From contig NW_027018345.1 of assembly GCF_032854445.1 (NCBI RefSeq), positions 1 to 37,178 on the forward strand: a DNA stretch of 37,178 bases, written 5' to 3'. Shown one piece after another: positions 1-11,300 of the stretch. Source of the stretch: Liolophura sinensis (taxonomy: Eukaryota; Mollusca; Polyplacophora; Chitonida; Chitonidae). Below the pieces are notes generated by a model. The model made no database searches, had not been told where the DNA came from, and saw only the letters and a list, made by a program, of their open reading frames with translations. How positions within the stretch are numbered: position 1 is the first letter of the stretch; every line of letters starts with the position of its first letter. The position numbers and the translations under genes are program-made.

Positions 1-189
1 TTTAACAAAATGTTTACCATGTCCCAAATATTCAATTCCTCGTGGAAATATAATGCACAAGTGCGTTTATTTATTTAGTTCTATTTCCTTGACTGCCATA
101 AACAAGAAGTTTTTCCCTGTACGAGGTCGCTTATAGTTGAGGACGTCGGTGTTCCCGGAAAGTACCCTCGTCTTTAGCTGAGTGTCTAA

Positions 190-345
190 ACTGCCAGGCG
201 TACGTGAGAAGGTCTTCCAACAACCCGCGAATGGTCATTGGTTTTCCCCCCAGCTATGCCCAGTTTCCTCGCACCGTGATGTCTGCCGTCGAAGTTTAAG
301 TGAAATATTCTTGAGTAAAACAGCAACCAAATGAATAAATAAATG
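190..345 (+). repeat. SINE-like interspersed repeat, copy 1 (diverged)
   Basis: The stretch carries the recurring pattern 'gaaggtctt..aacc.gcg.atggtc..tggtt', then a CCGTC core, then 'aagtgaaatattcttgagta' and an A-rich (aaat)n tail. The same order recurs at 690-895, 2285-2475, 35905-36115 and, inverted, at 32190-32345. The style matches SINEs common in mollusc genomes (family assignment is inference). No coding sequence was seen. Confidence 0.6.
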
Positions 346-559
346 AAAACGCCAGCTGAACCAGCCAGAGTAGTATTCGAGCATTGAGTCGATCGCATTG
401 AGAATAACTCTGAAATGAAAAAAAATCTGAGACCTGTGTTCAAGTTTTGAGTTCTCAAGATACAGTGAAAAAGAGCACGCGGGCATATTGAACTAATGAT
501 CATTAACGCTGACATAAAATGTGGTGACAGTTCGCCCTTAGAATATAAAAGACTATATT

Positions 560-710
560 TAGCGGTGACAGTGTGATCATTGGGAAATCGTCATACATAT
601 AACCAGTGAAATCCAGCCCCCTGTCAATTCAGCTCATTCTAACTATTCAAAGTTTAACTGCTAACGATTTAAACGCCTCTAGCACAATGGCCTAACGAAA
701 ATTTGGTGCT
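560..710 (+). repeat. Dispersed repeat R1, copy 1
   Basis: The order 'accagtgaaat', 'tgtcaatt', 'attctaactattca' and 'ctctagcacaatggcctaac' is shared with 6957-7100, 11995-12180 and 12600-12815. The copies are diverged and all in the same orientation. I do not recognise the family. It directly abuts the SINE copy at 690. Confidence 0.5.
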
Positions 711-895
711 GGCTTCCTCTCCGGCCGTAAGTGGGAAGGTCTGTCAGTAACCAGCGGATGGTCGTGGGTTTCCCCCGGGCTCTGACCGGTTTCCTCCCAC
801 CATAATGCTGGCCGCCGTCGTCGTATCAGTGAAATATTCTTGAGTACGGCGTAAAATACCAATCAAATAAAACAAATAAATAAAATTTGGTAAAA
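690..895 (+). repeat. SINE-like interspersed repeat, copy 2 (best preserved)
   Basis: This is the clearest copy: 'ggcttcctctccggccgtaa', the 'ggtttcctcccaccataatg' block, 'gccgccgtcgtcgtat', 'gtgaaatattcttgagtacg', then an A/T-rich tail with aataaa repeats. It shares this block order with four other copies in the window. Confidence 0.65.
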
Positions 896-927
896 CAAAA
901 AAGGCATTGATATGTATCTATGAAGTT

Positions 928-1280
928 ATGCTTGGGGTTTAACGTCGTACTTAACTCTTTTTCAGTCATATGACGACGATTTGTCAGTAGGTATCTGTAC
1001 ATATATTGTGTCTTCTTGTGGCAGGGCGAGCCCTTGGGGCGAAAGTGGTGGTGATTGAAATACCATGCCAAAGACACCAGATATGACGCCACACCCAGTC
1101 ACATTATACTGACACTGGGTCAACAAGTCTTGTATCCTTGCTCAAACCTCTCAGTGCTGAACGTCAAGCGAGGCAGCAACAAGTACCATTTTTAAAGTCC
1201 TTGGTATTATCCGATCGGGGTTTGATCAGGGTCTCCAGGCTTCCAGGCGGTCGCTTTACCATTCGGCCACCGAAGCGTTG
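928..1280 (-). repeat. tRNA-derived SINE
   Basis: Read on the minus strand, a tRNA-like head lies at about 1206-1278. It contains a box A match, TGGCCGAATGG (1259-1269), and a degenerate T-loop region. The body is about 200 bp, and the tail 'atatgactgaaaaagagtt..acgacgttaaacccc' is typical of molluscan SINEs. A tail fragment of the same family is at 11217-11300. It is a retroposon, not a functional tRNA gene: there is no cloverleaf downstream of box A. Confidence 0.65.
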
Positions 1281-1345
1281 ATATCCCTGGTCTAGCATTA
1301 ATGAAATTGTTATGTTGTCACTAGCCATAAATAAGTGCCACTTTT

Positions 1346-2280
1346 ACTTCACGACCTTTCATAGCTCCACGAATGGGAATGCCCCTTTAGCAATATACTG
1401 TATCTATACGTCAAAACAGGACATTCGTTTACCAGTCGTCAACTAATAAGGACATTTCAGTTCAATAATCGCAAGGCCAATTCCCAAAACGACGTATAAC
1501 ACAAACCATCTAAGAACTAAAGAAGTAGCGTACATAAAGTGTGAAAACAGGGTGGAATCATGCAAAGCCAAGCAGTTAACAGTTATCAATGATGTTGGAA
1601 AGACGCAAGGTATGTTCTAGGCAACTGAGTGAAATCAGTGTTCAAATCGTGAACCGTGCTAGAATACAAGTTGTCGATAAGAAAATATGTACCTACATAA
1701 GAAATCTTGGCAATCTTCATGGTGTGGAAATAGCCTTTTTCAGAATGGATGAGCTACACTAATAATGACGTATGGCTGTTGTATTGCAAAGGTTAGAAAC
1801 TCGTGAACCACTTACGATTAACGACTTACGTCATTGTTATTTGTGTACGAAGTCACGCTTGGCAAATGTATGTTGGTCGCGCCGTCTGCTCATTTTACAG
1901 CTGAGTGGTACTAAACACGTGATTTCCGAGAGATTACTTGGGTTTTATTAGTTTGAATGTTATATGAAAATGATAAACGACCTACTCATGAAGAATAAGT
2001 CTATATTAAGCATACATGTAAAACTACCGATATGTAAAATCCGGTACGTAGTCCAACAGCGTTTCGTGTTTAAAACATTGGAAGGTCCGTATTTTCATTG
2101 TACACAACATCATGGTACGAAGTAAAAAAAAGTGTAAAGATGCCTCATTTACGCTTTCAACTATTCATGTAAACATGGCAGTGATATTAAAACTGCGCTT
2201 TTACGTTTATACTGGCCCAAGGCCTAAGTAAAATGGAAACATATTTACAAAGCATATAGGGATATAGATCCTCCACGCTG
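1346..2280. other. Non-coding stretch without recognised features
   Basis: AT-rich sequence with no convincing ORF, repeat copy or splice-flanked exon. Confidence 0.5.
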
Positions 2281-2284
2281 CGAT

Positions 2285-2475
2285 TATTGGAGCCCCCACC
2301 AGTGCGGTCGCTATGGGTTCCTCTCCGGACGAACGTGGGAAGGTTTGACAGCAACCTGCGGATGGTAGGTCCCCTCCAACCATAACGTTGACCGCCGTCG
2401 TATAAGTGAAAATATTCTTCAGTATTTGATTGAGTAATCAGATTTTTTTCAGATAAGTGAACAAATACATTTTCT
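2285..2475 (+). repeat. SINE-like interspersed repeat, copy 3
   Basis: Shows 'gggttcctctccggacgaac', 'gcggatggtaggt', 'ccataacgttgaccgccgtc' and 'gtgaaaatattcttcagtat'. The tail is degenerate. Confidence 0.6.
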
Positions 2476-2479
2476 CTGA

Positions 2480-3930
2480 ATGTATGGCGTGGACAGGAGC
2501 CTGGTTGTACATGCCCTGGATCCAGATATTAATCTATGCGTCCAGAATCTATCGATTCCGGTCAGTCCATGTCAATTAGCAATATATGTGAGAAACTAGC
2601 CCTGAACTTCAAATAAAAAAAAGAAAAGGCAGATTTCAAGGTCCAACAAACCACAGCATCAGTTTATTCAAATACAATACAAATATATAGTTGGATGTAT
2701 ATCTGTCCCATTCAAGTTTAAAAGTCGTTGCCCTTGAGTAATGCACCGCTCTGAGACAAATATGTATAGATATATTCATCTGGCTTTTAGTGTTGTACTG
2801 TTCATGAAAGCACCATACTGATGTAATAAATATCGATGCTTGTTCATCTTCTAGTCTCTGTTTGTTATACTGGATAACAGTGTTCATTTCGCATTGTTTT
2901 TCCACATTTTGAGCAACTGCGTAGGTTGAGCAACAGTCTTTTTCAAATTTCTTTTAATGACGGCTCCATTCTATCGAATGATGTGCTGGGAAACAATTAG
3001 AGATATTAGGGCCACTCCTGAAATCTCTGATAGACGTAGTTGTAACATCCATTCTCTCGATGAAGACTCAAAGGCAGTTGTCAAGGCCTATGGCTACATG
3101 CTATAGTCCCATAACAGCAAAGTCCACAAGTAATGTCTACATAGCGCAAGATCATTGTTACCTTCTGCCTTATATTCTACTTCTTATATACCGTTTGTTG
3201 TCAACCATTCACAGCGGCCAAACATGTCAAAACCTTTACATGTCGAGTTACTAATAGCTATGATACAACAGCTCTATCATGGTGACAGGAACTGACATGT
3301 CCTTAAGTCCTTTACCAGACAACATCTTATAGGCTGTAAGTACTTGAATATCCACAGAGCAGGGTAACCACTCTATTGCACAGCATGTCATAAAATTACA
3401 TTCTTGTCCATAACATTTTATTACAATTTGTGTCTTAAACAAATAACAATAAACAAAAACGTCAGACATGACTACCTGGTCCTAATATACTCAGACAATA
3501 CCTGATAGTAACAACCAATGCAGTGTGGATTTACTCCTACGTCAATAGGAGTAAATTACATTTGGCAGTAAAGGCGCATTAAAATCTGTATTAAGGTGCA
3601 TATAGACAGTGATGTTATTTGCGTTATAATAGGCATCACTAGTTTAGAATTACTCAAAATGCTGTGTTGTCAATACATTTAATATACAACCACATTAAAA
3701 CCATGCAACGGGACCAATGGCTGCTTGCACAAAGCAATAGTAGGCCATTTTAAACAATATTTTATTCAATCAGATGAACCGGATTGACAAACAGGCCGAG
3801 CCCAAATAAATGTCTCTCCACATAGGATATTGTTCACAGCAAACATTGAATCCAGTTTGACTGACTGAGGTCCAATAATACATTACTGATAACAGAAATA
3901 GTAAAGCAACGGTGAAAACTATGTTTTTGA
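2480..3930. other. Non-coding stretch without recognised features
   Basis: Only short chance ORFs are present (for example minus strand 2636-2905 and 3251-3469), with no family resemblance or splice context. I see no gene here. Confidence 0.5.
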
Positions 3931-3934
3931 AAAA

Positions 3935-6472
3935 CTATATATATATATATATATACAAATACGTGTCGTTGGCAAATAATCTAAAATAAGCCCCCAAGTG
4001 GCACACAATATCATTTATATAGACAAGGAACAGGATCCGTCCTAGAACCGAACCTTGTGGAACACCAGCATTTAAGATTTTTTGAGCAGAGATTTTTCTA
4101 GATATAACAACCGATATTTTTCTGTTAGCTAAATAGTCTTTAAACCACAACAGGAGATTCCTCTTTATAGCAGCTTCCTCAAGTTTGCAAAGACCTTTGT
4201 GCCAAAAACGATCAAATGCCTTTTCTAATGTCACAAAACACAGCACGCACCTCTTTCCCACTATTAAGGCCACTGCATATATAGTTGTAAATATCCACCA
4301 GATGGTATACTGTACCGTTACCAGAGCGAAATCCAGACTGGAAATTTACTAACTACGTTGTTATCAGTCATAAAATTGTGAAAGTGTTCCTGAATGCACC
4401 TTTCAAAGACTTTACTCAATTTGCTCGTGAGCGAGATAGGCCTGAAATTTTCAAAGTCGTCAACACGGCCATTTTTATAGATGGGAGTGATATATGCTTC
4501 TTTCCACACAAGTTGCATGATACAACAGGCAAGACACAGATTAATGAGTATAGACAAAGGTCTAGATAACACTGATGCACAAGCCTTTAAAGCTCGCTTG
4601 TGAATCCCATCAGGTCCAGCGGATTTCAACATATCCAAGCTGGACAGAATGTCCTCAACTTGAGATGATACCGTGACAAAGTCAGTAATGTTATTGGACA
4701 TGGGCGGCGAAGGGGGCAAGACAGCATTACCATCATCCAGTTCTGTATGGCTGGCAAAGTACTCATTAAATGCATTTGCAATATTCTGTGACTCGGTGTA
4801 TATACTATTGTTGATCTGCATAGAACATAACCCAGACAATTTACCTTGGTTTTTTAGCAAGAGATTTAATCAACAGTTTTAGAACACCAGTTTTTCGAGC
4901 CAAATGTTTCATTAGAAATAGCAGCATCTATGACTTTATCATAGCTCTCTCTAGTCTTTCTATTAAGGGTAATGGTAGCATTCTTAATTCGTCTGAAATT
5001 TGCCCAATCGGCCACATTATTTGAGTTCTTGGCTTTTTTATGCGCTCTATCTCGTTTGCGCATTGACAGATGGAGTTCATTAGTTACTTCAGGCTTATCA
5101 CGAGGTCTGATGGTGACATATTTATTCGGGGAAAAAATATTACAAACTTCCAAAATATACTTGGCTATATCCTGTTATTTTACTGGCATCAGGCGATTTA
5201 AAAAAATCGATTCCAGTTTATCTAGGTAAAATAGTTCTTAAAACCATCCCTATCCATTTGATCATAAGACAATATGCGCCGTTTAAAAGGTGAATTGAGT
5301 GGTATGTCAAAGTTGACTGTGGCGCTAGTGCCATGGTGATCACTACATGAAGTGGCAATTACCCCCAATTGCAAGACATTGTCTGGACAAGAAACCATTA
5401 TCAAATCAAACAGTGATTTTGACGTTGGAGTAATCGAGGTAGGTTCTGTTGTTATTTGTTTTAACCCAAATATATGTTCAACTTGGTATATTTTAGGATG
5501 AGGGTTTTGTATGCAGTCAATATTAAAGTCACTTACAGTCGCGCTTTTTATTGACATGTTCCAGCGAGCTATTGCCAGAGTGTCATGAATTATGTCTCAG
5601 TAATTAGCAGGTGCTGAAGGTGACCTGTAAAAATTTGGTATATTTTAGGATGAGGGTTTTGTATGCAGTCAACATTAAAGTCACTTACAGCCGCGCATTT
5701 TATTGACATGTTCCAGCGAGCTATTGCCAGAGTGTCATAAATTATGTCCCATTCATTAGCAGGTGCTGAAGGTGACCTGTAAAAATTTGGTGTATTTTAG
5801 GATGAGGGTTTTGTATGCAGTCAACATTAAAGTCACTTACAGCCGCGCATTTTATTGACATGTTCCAGGGAGCTATTGCCAGAGTGTCATAAATTATGTC
5901 CCAGTAATTAGCAGGTGCTGAAGGTGACCTGTAAAAATTTGGTATATTTTAGGACGGGGGTTTTGTATGCAGTCAACATTAAAGTCACTTACAGCCGCGC
6001 ATTTTATTGACATGTTCCGGCGAGCTATTGCCAGAGTGTCATAAATTATGTCCCAGTAATTAGCAGGTGCTGAAGGTAACCTGTAAAAATTTGGTATATT
6101 TTAGGATGAGGGTTTTGTATGCAGTCAACATTAAAGTCACTTACAGCCGCGCATTTTATTGACATGTTCCAGGGAGCTGTTGCCAAAGTGTCATAAATTA
6201 TGCCCCAGTAATTAGCAGGTGCTGAATGTGACTTGCAAAAAAACACCAAGGAGAAGTTTATAATTTCTAGATCTGAGCTCACACCACCACTGAGTTACCA
6301 AGACAGGGAGAGAAAGGTCTTGTCTTTCATCGTAGGTTAGAGTTTCTTTAATAAAAATTAATAGCCCCCCCCCACCCCCACCACCGGCCGAGCATCGTTT
6401 CGGTCTTTTATGACAGAAGGAAAATGATAACCTGGGATACCATTTGAGATGAATATATGTAATTTTTATCAA
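3935..6472 (-). pseudogene. Decayed LINE (non-LTR retrotransposon) ORF2: endonuclease plus reverse transcriptase
   Basis: Read right to left, fragments follow the usual order. The endonuclease N-part (about 6212-6472) has GGGGGGGLLIFIKETLTY and is followed by an endonuclease segment with CPDNVLQLGVIATSCSDHHG (5222-5557). Next comes a basic linker (4866-5153), then the RT fingers with RPISLTSKLSKVFERCI (4318-4860) and the RT palm with EKAFDRFWHKGL, GVPQGSVLG and FLVYINDI (3935-4273). The catalytic box reads FAND where active elements have Y/FADD, so one metal-binding aspartate is lost. Frames are broken at about 4.3, 4.86, 5.2 and 5.6-6.2 kb. Everything 3' of the FAND box (thumb and 3' UTR) is missing, and the element ends in a (TA)n tract at 3937-3957. 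The clade is uncertain (CR1/jockey-like). It is certainly non-functional. Confidence 0.88.
5483..6242. repeat. Five tandem copies of a 152-bp unit inside the LINE
   Basis: Copies begin at 5483, 5635, 5787, 5939 and 6091, exactly 152 bp apart. They differ by only a few substitutions each. On the minus strand the unit encodes part of the LINE endonuclease (SDFNIDCIQNPHPKIYQ). Because 152 is not a multiple of three, each copy shifts the frame. Confidence 0.93.
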
Positions 6473-6956
6473 GAATATTAAATTCTTGATAGACGTGATG
6501 GTATAGGCCTACAAAGGTGTAATGTCAGTTCTTCATATTCAAAATTCGTATTCGCTCTCCGTCAGGCTCGACATGCCTTGGTCAGCATGGTCAACGGTAG
6601 CCATTTTTGCCAGTTCTGCTCTTCGTTCAGTTTCCGTACACTTTCTCTTTTGCCTTGAATTCATGTTGAAAATAAACTCCTATTTCAACCAATTTCTTGA
6701 GTACCTGCCTAGTTAGCTGCAATTCGTGGGCCGAGGACTTTCGCAGACAGCAGAATTCAAACGATTTTACGCAGAGCAGGGTTTTCCACACTTCACTGCT
6801 ACGACAGTAGGCTATAAGTCGGTTGTAACTACCATGGCGACGCATGTTTACGATATGTTTCCTTGATAGTTACAGTCAACATAGGCCACGGTCGCTTTGT
6901 GTAAGAGGTCCCAGGCCTCGGGGATGCTTAGTCCACCAGCAGAATCCTTACTTTAG

Positions 6957-7100
6957 TCGGAATACAATGTAGAAAGACAACGGCATGAGGAGTAAAACCA
7001 GAGCAGTGACGAAGGTGTGATATGTGACAGATGGTCACCGGTGAAATACGGCCTCTTATCAATTTTCCCATTAACTGATTTGTTACTTTGTAATATTGAT
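6957..7100 (+). repeat. Dispersed repeat R1, copy 2
   Basis: Contains 'gtaaaaccagagcagtgacg', 'tggtcaccggtgaaatacgg' and 'cctcttatcaat', matching the copies at 11995 and 12600 and the more diverged one at 560. It lies just downstream of the PHYHIP-like stop codon, so it may be part of that transcript's 3' UTR. Confidence 0.55.
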
Positions 7101-7157
7101 CTAAAAAGTATTGGTGAAGGCTTAGCGAACTTGCCAGAGACGCCATCAATTCGCTCA

Positions 7158-8279
7158 TTAATAGTGTAATAGAACATCCCATTGTTCAAATGATACTGCA
7201 TTGCACTTCACACATTTTGGATTTTTGGGGATTCCTCTTGGATCTGAGGTTCCGTAAGACGACACAGTTTGCATTTCTGCACCCATATCCCGACACATTC
7301 TGACGATATCAATCTCTTTGGTATAAATTACTTCTACCTTGATGTGAGAATTGACAAGATATTGGGAATGATCGACTGCCACTTGCAAGAAAGGATTTTC
7401 TGAGGGTAACCTCAGTAAACACTCTTCGCACATTTTATGAGCATCTGTGTCTTTTTCACAAAGGACAAGATTTACATGATGGGAACTTTTGTCTTTGTCC
7501 AAGCAATAGAAGTCTGCAAAATAGAACTGCCACGAGCCCATATTTTGCAGTAACGCTATCAGCGGTACCACGAATCGATGAGGCCCAAAGGGCGAAGGGA
7601 GTTGTGCTCCTGAAATAGATGTCGAGAAAAACAGCCCCTTAAGTCTGTTGGTAATAGGACACTTTGGGTCGCCAGTGTTATCTTTCAGGTAGGGGTGCAT
7701 AACTCCACTGTGATTTAGAAATATGTCGCCAAAATATTCCTTCGTTTTGTTCCGATAAAAAAACGCTTCAAGGCTCATGGCCCTCGGTATTTGCCTTCTA
7801 GGGCCAAGGAAATCCAAGGCTCTTTTGTACAAACAAATAGCCGTCATTTTGGGTCCCTGGCCAACTAGCTCTGCTATATCCTGAGGCTCGCCGACACTGA
7901 CATACGGGAAATCTTCTAACCCAGAGCTCCTGGTGAAATGAACTCTCATGACACACTGGGCAGTGTTCTTACCGGTAACCCGAACATCACTTGTACATGG
8001 CGCAGGCGCAACACAAATCTCAGGAGAGAAAAGGTACGGAGCTAGATGTAGTTCAAACTTTGCCTGCAGGAAAGGTGAAGTTATCAGCCAAGGTGTGTAT
8101 TTCACTTCACCCTCGGGAGATGTCTCTTTCAAATTTAGAGTAAACACGGCCATCAGACACTCCTTCTTTGGTTTTTTACAGTGATAAACTCCACTAAACG
8201 TCTGTCTGTCCGCATTATAAGTGATTTTAAGAATGGAAAAATCGTTTGTACTACTTACATTAAACGGCATTGCCGCCAT
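7158..8279 (-). CDS. Phytanoyl-CoA hydroxylase-interacting protein-like protein (PHYHIP/PHYHIPL family)
   Basis: A single uninterrupted ORF of 373 codons starts at ATG 8279 in good context (aacATGG); an upstream in-frame TTG was not used. The length fits vertebrate PHYHIPL (about 375 aa). The N-terminal ~115 residues are compatible with the fibronectin-III-like beta domain of the family. The C-terminal third carries the family-like run WQFYFADFYCLDKD, followed by HHVNLVLCEKDTDAHKMC, then NPFLQV and IKVEVIYTKEIDI. Family members are cytoplasmic interaction proteins without enzymatic motifs. PHYHIP binds phytanoyl-CoA hydroxylase, but whether that holds here is unknown. The C-terminus ends in a Cys pair, CVKC. 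No introns are seen, unlike vertebrate PHYHIPL, so an expressed retrocopy or an intronless paralogue is possible. The assignment comes from remembered motif resemblance, not alignment. Confidence 0.75.
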   Translation of the reverse strand: MAAMPFNVSSTNDFSILKITYNADRQTFSGVYHCKKPKKECLMAVFTLNLKETSPEGEVKYTPWLITSPFLQAKFELHLAPYLFSPEICVAPAPCTSDVRVTGKNTAQCVMRVHFTRSSGLEDFPYVSVGEPQDIAELVGQGPKMTAICLYKRALDFLGPRRQIPRAMSLEAFFYRNKTKEYFGDIFLNHSGVMHPYLKDNTGDPKCPITNRLKGLFFSTSISGAQLPSPFGPHRFVVPLIALLQNMGSWQFYFADFYCLDKDKSSHHVNLVLCEKDTDAHKMCEECLLRLPSENPFLQVAVDHSQYLVNSHIKVEVIYTKEIDIVRMCRDMGAEMQTVSSYGTSDPRGIPKNPKCVKCNAVSFEQWDVLLHY

Positions 8280-8681
8280 GTTGTCAGGCTTCAAATTCGT
8301 TTCATAAAAGCCCTATGATCTCAGCTTGCCACGATAGGCCGACCTACCTCACTGCTGTCATTATGTACTGATAATCGATCCGTCAGCCATTGTGGAGAAG
8401 TGAGAAGTTACACCATCGAGTATGCTGTACTTCAATGTGCTGAGCCTCTTGACCTACAACTGAGAGCAACAACGTCAACAGTGTTACCTGAATTTGACCT
8501 TGTGTATAATGCTGCGTTTCCACCAAGTTTCACATGACACGTGACATGTCACGTGTCACGTGACAAGAAATAGGAACATAACGGTTGGTCGGAACCGTTT
8601 CCACCCATGTCACGTGTCTCATGTCTCGCGTGACATGACACGTTTTCGAAGAATGAACATGTTCATTCTTTTTCTTGTCTC

Positions 8682-8912
8682 GTGTCACGTTTTGCTACCA
8701 ACAATGATGATGTCGAAGAGCTGAACGAGTCTGGTTGCAGTGTTGACGACAACGTCAGTATACTGGAGCAGGCGGTAAAAGGTTCGGGGATTCTTGATGA
8801 GAGCAGTATTACCTCTCATGCAGATGATGAAGATAATTTGACTGACCCACCATCACAAAATATAACTGCAGTGTTTCCATTTGATGTTGATATTTTACTT
8901 TCATGGTTTTGA
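8682..8912 (+). pseudogene. Remnant of the second Harbinger ORF (uncertain)
   Basis: An acidic open frame without an ATG, rich in D, E and S (for example DDVEELNESGCSVDD). It ends in TGA immediately followed by an AATAAA signal at about 8917. Autonomous Harbingers carry a second, oppositely oriented gene (Myb/SANT-like), and this may be its terminal exon. There is no diagnostic motif, so the identity is inferred from position only. Confidence 0.3.
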
Positions 8913-8953
8913 TTGAATAAAACATTATCAAATGTTAACTTTTCGCTGCTTAC

Positions 8954-9273
8954 CTGAGTGTAAGGATGAGCTTCTGCTCTCCAGATATAGCTTCTCTGTA
9001 GTTGGTTCCAATTGGTTGCAGGTGAGGTAAGACTAGTTGTTTCAATTCTGCATAGGTTTCGTACGACATTCGTGTGTAATTGAAGAATAATTCTCTGTCT
9101 GGATTGTCCATGAGATGGCGAAACGTTCTTGTAAATTCGCCCCTTTCTGGACGCAATAAATAATGGCCCCTGCACCATATTGAGCGCCTGCTCCGGTTTC
9201 TCTTCCTTGCTCGACGGTACAACAGACATAGAGCAAGAATTTCCTCATCAGATGAACCTGAACTGTCACCCAT
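8954..9273 (-). pseudogene. Harbinger (HARBI1-like) transposase, first exon only
   Basis: The chosen ATG at 9273 gives MGDSSGSSDEE and then a basic stretch. The family-like run follows: GEFTRTFRHLMDNPDRE, FFNYTRMSYETYAELKQLV, TNYREAISGEQKLILTLR. This corresponds to the N-terminal helical region before the DDE catalytic core of HARBI1-type transposases. The exon ends at a strong splice donor, CTCAG|GTAAGC (8953-8948), but no catalytic exon follows before the element ends. The protein is therefore truncated and inactive. A second overlapping minus frame (8816-9229) is a shadow. Confidence 0.78.
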
Positions 9274-9417
9274 GGCGAACAAAGGTAGAATGACATGCAT
9301 ATGTGACATGTACGATGTGAAATCCGGTGGAAACCGCTAATGTCATGTGTCATGTGTCATGCATGACACATGACACGAGACACAAGACACGTGAAACTTG
9401 GTGGAAACGCAGCCTAA

Positions 9418-11216
9418 TGCCGACAAGTCTCAATCATGAAGGCTAGATATTTTATGTCACAGATAGGTAGCATCTATACGTTTCTGTTCATCTCAGCTCT
9501 ATATTGTGCGCGTAGGCGTATAGATCACACAGCATACACACAGCCTGCAGATTTTACATGTAGCGAGTAAAAAAATAAAAAAGATAGACAGAAGTACTTA
9601 TAGAATATAGGACACGATGACAATAGAGAAGCACGGCGTACGCGCGCGATACTATTAACAACCATTCAGGCGCATGTGCAGGAAATGCCATATATTACAT
9701 CGTACATACTCAAACCGATAACATACATAATTGCCCAGTACGCTGTCTATAGTCAGCGTGTAGCTCAACATACCTACACAGACGTACACACATGTGAGCT
9801 AGTGGCCTAATCTGGCATCAGAAGGGCAGGGGATGGAACCACTGGTGAAAGGCACCTCATGGTTGAATATTTCGATTCTCATATATTTTTAAGGGCCTCG
9901 GTTCCTACGGTTGACCTCCACCCTGCGTGCAAACCACAACACGCACCTAGCCCGAAAATTCAGTCTAAGGATGGTTTGTATTGGTTGATATGTGGATAAC
10001 TCTGCCATCTCGGATGACGTGCATCTGGTCATCGCATTGTATCATTGCTACCCCAGGCCATCATTAAAAAATTGTTTCGGGTAACAAACCCTGTTTTTAG
10101 AAGTCTGGTCGGTCGGTCGGTTGGCATTTGTTTTTTGTTTTTTTTTTGTTTTTTTGGTTTTGGTTTTTGTTTTGAAAAGGAATTGAAAGTAAATCCCGGC
10201 CCTCATAATCTGAATGCTAATTGAATTGTGGCGGGTCCAATTTTCGTCACCTTCTTCACAGCTACATTTCCGATTTTAAATGCTCTTTGTTGTTTTCATA
10301 ACCATTCTTTCACACTGAAATCAAATATTCCTTCTTGATTCTAGACCCAACATTAAATCTGAGCAAATTTACGAACTTTAAACATAAACAATTGAAGTCC
10401 CACCGTGCACAAGTCTTATAATGAATTCGGGCTGTTTCGTGCTTTTTTTTTTTTTTTTTTTTTTTATTTTTTTGTTTGTTGGTTGGTTTTTTTTTTTTTT
10501 TGGACGCAAAGGGCACTTTGAGGGAACGGCAGCGTCCGGTAATCGGATGCTGAGAAGGTCTGGATTAGGCCCTGGGCTATATTCGTGAAACACACATTTC
10601 ACTTGAAGTGAGTATAAAGTGACGCTGAGATGAAGTCAGTGCCTAACAAAAGTTTCCCTAATAGCTAGTTTTAGAAATATATTTTTTTAAATTTTTGCCG
10701 CGCTGTGTAGAAAGCATTTAAATTATGATGAAACAGAGTTTTCGGTCGGCAGTAAGTAACGTGATATGATATGAAATTCTTCATATTTTTCTGGTTCGCC
10801 TTCACTGTCTACGGAAGATTTTGAAAAAGTGGATATCTTTTATAACATATGCGAGGATCATTTTGCATGTTTTTTATGAATTATCGACATGAAAAATTGA
10901 CGAAGTAATTGCTTTTGTGACCTTTATTCTGAGAAACCAATTGTACAAAAAATAATTATGCAATATTTCTGGACACAGTTCTCTTCTGTGTGTGATTTAG
11001 TTATTTAATTATTTATGTATTTATTTATTTATTCGTTGTTTATCGTCATAATCAAAAATATTTCATTTGTATACATGACAGGGGTCATTTTGATGGCTGG
11101 TAAAAACCGAATTGCCCTGTGTAAGCTACCGACATGTCACAACATACCACACACTAGTGGTTTTGAACGAACTGTCATACCAGAGCCGCCGACTGGTCAT
11201 TGTCCGAGGGTAAACA
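9418..11216. other. Non-coding stretch with homopolymer T tracts
   Basis: Contains long T tracts at about 10138-10160 and 10442-10500; ORFs there encode only poly-Lys on the minus strand. No gene or recognised repeat was seen. Confidence 0.5.
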
Positions 11217-11300
11217 ATGAAATCAGGAAAATATATAGAGGATAATGACTTCTCGTCGACATATGACTGAAAAATTGTTAAGTATGACGTCAAACCCAAA
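11217..11300 (+). repeat. 3' tail fragment of the tRNA-derived SINE
   Basis: The sequence 'gacatatgactgaaaaattg' followed by 'ttaagtatgacgtcaaaccc' matches the tail of the SINE at 928-1280, in the opposite orientation. Confidence 0.6.

Larger units (their letters stand above)
8510..9414. mobile_element. PIF/Harbinger DNA transposon, internally deleted (905 bp)
   Basis: The terminal inverted repeats match over about 22 bp after the first base (GCTGCGTTTCCACCAAGTTT, then CAC) at 8511 and at 9413 inverted. The 3-bp target duplication is TAA (8507-8509 and 9415-9417), the TWA preference of PIF/Harbinger. Subterminal regions (8530-8700 and 9300-9400) are packed with alternating TGACAYG/CACGTG words in both orientations. 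Inside are a truncated transposase exon on the minus strand and a short ORF on the plus strand. Confidence 0.9.

Noticed and set aside
1206-1278. Functional tRNA gene on the minus strand
   Set aside because: Box A is good, but no acceptor stem or proper T arm; it is the head of a SINE.
10310-10602. Lys-rich ORFs
   Set aside because: They arise from long T homopolymers on the plus strand.
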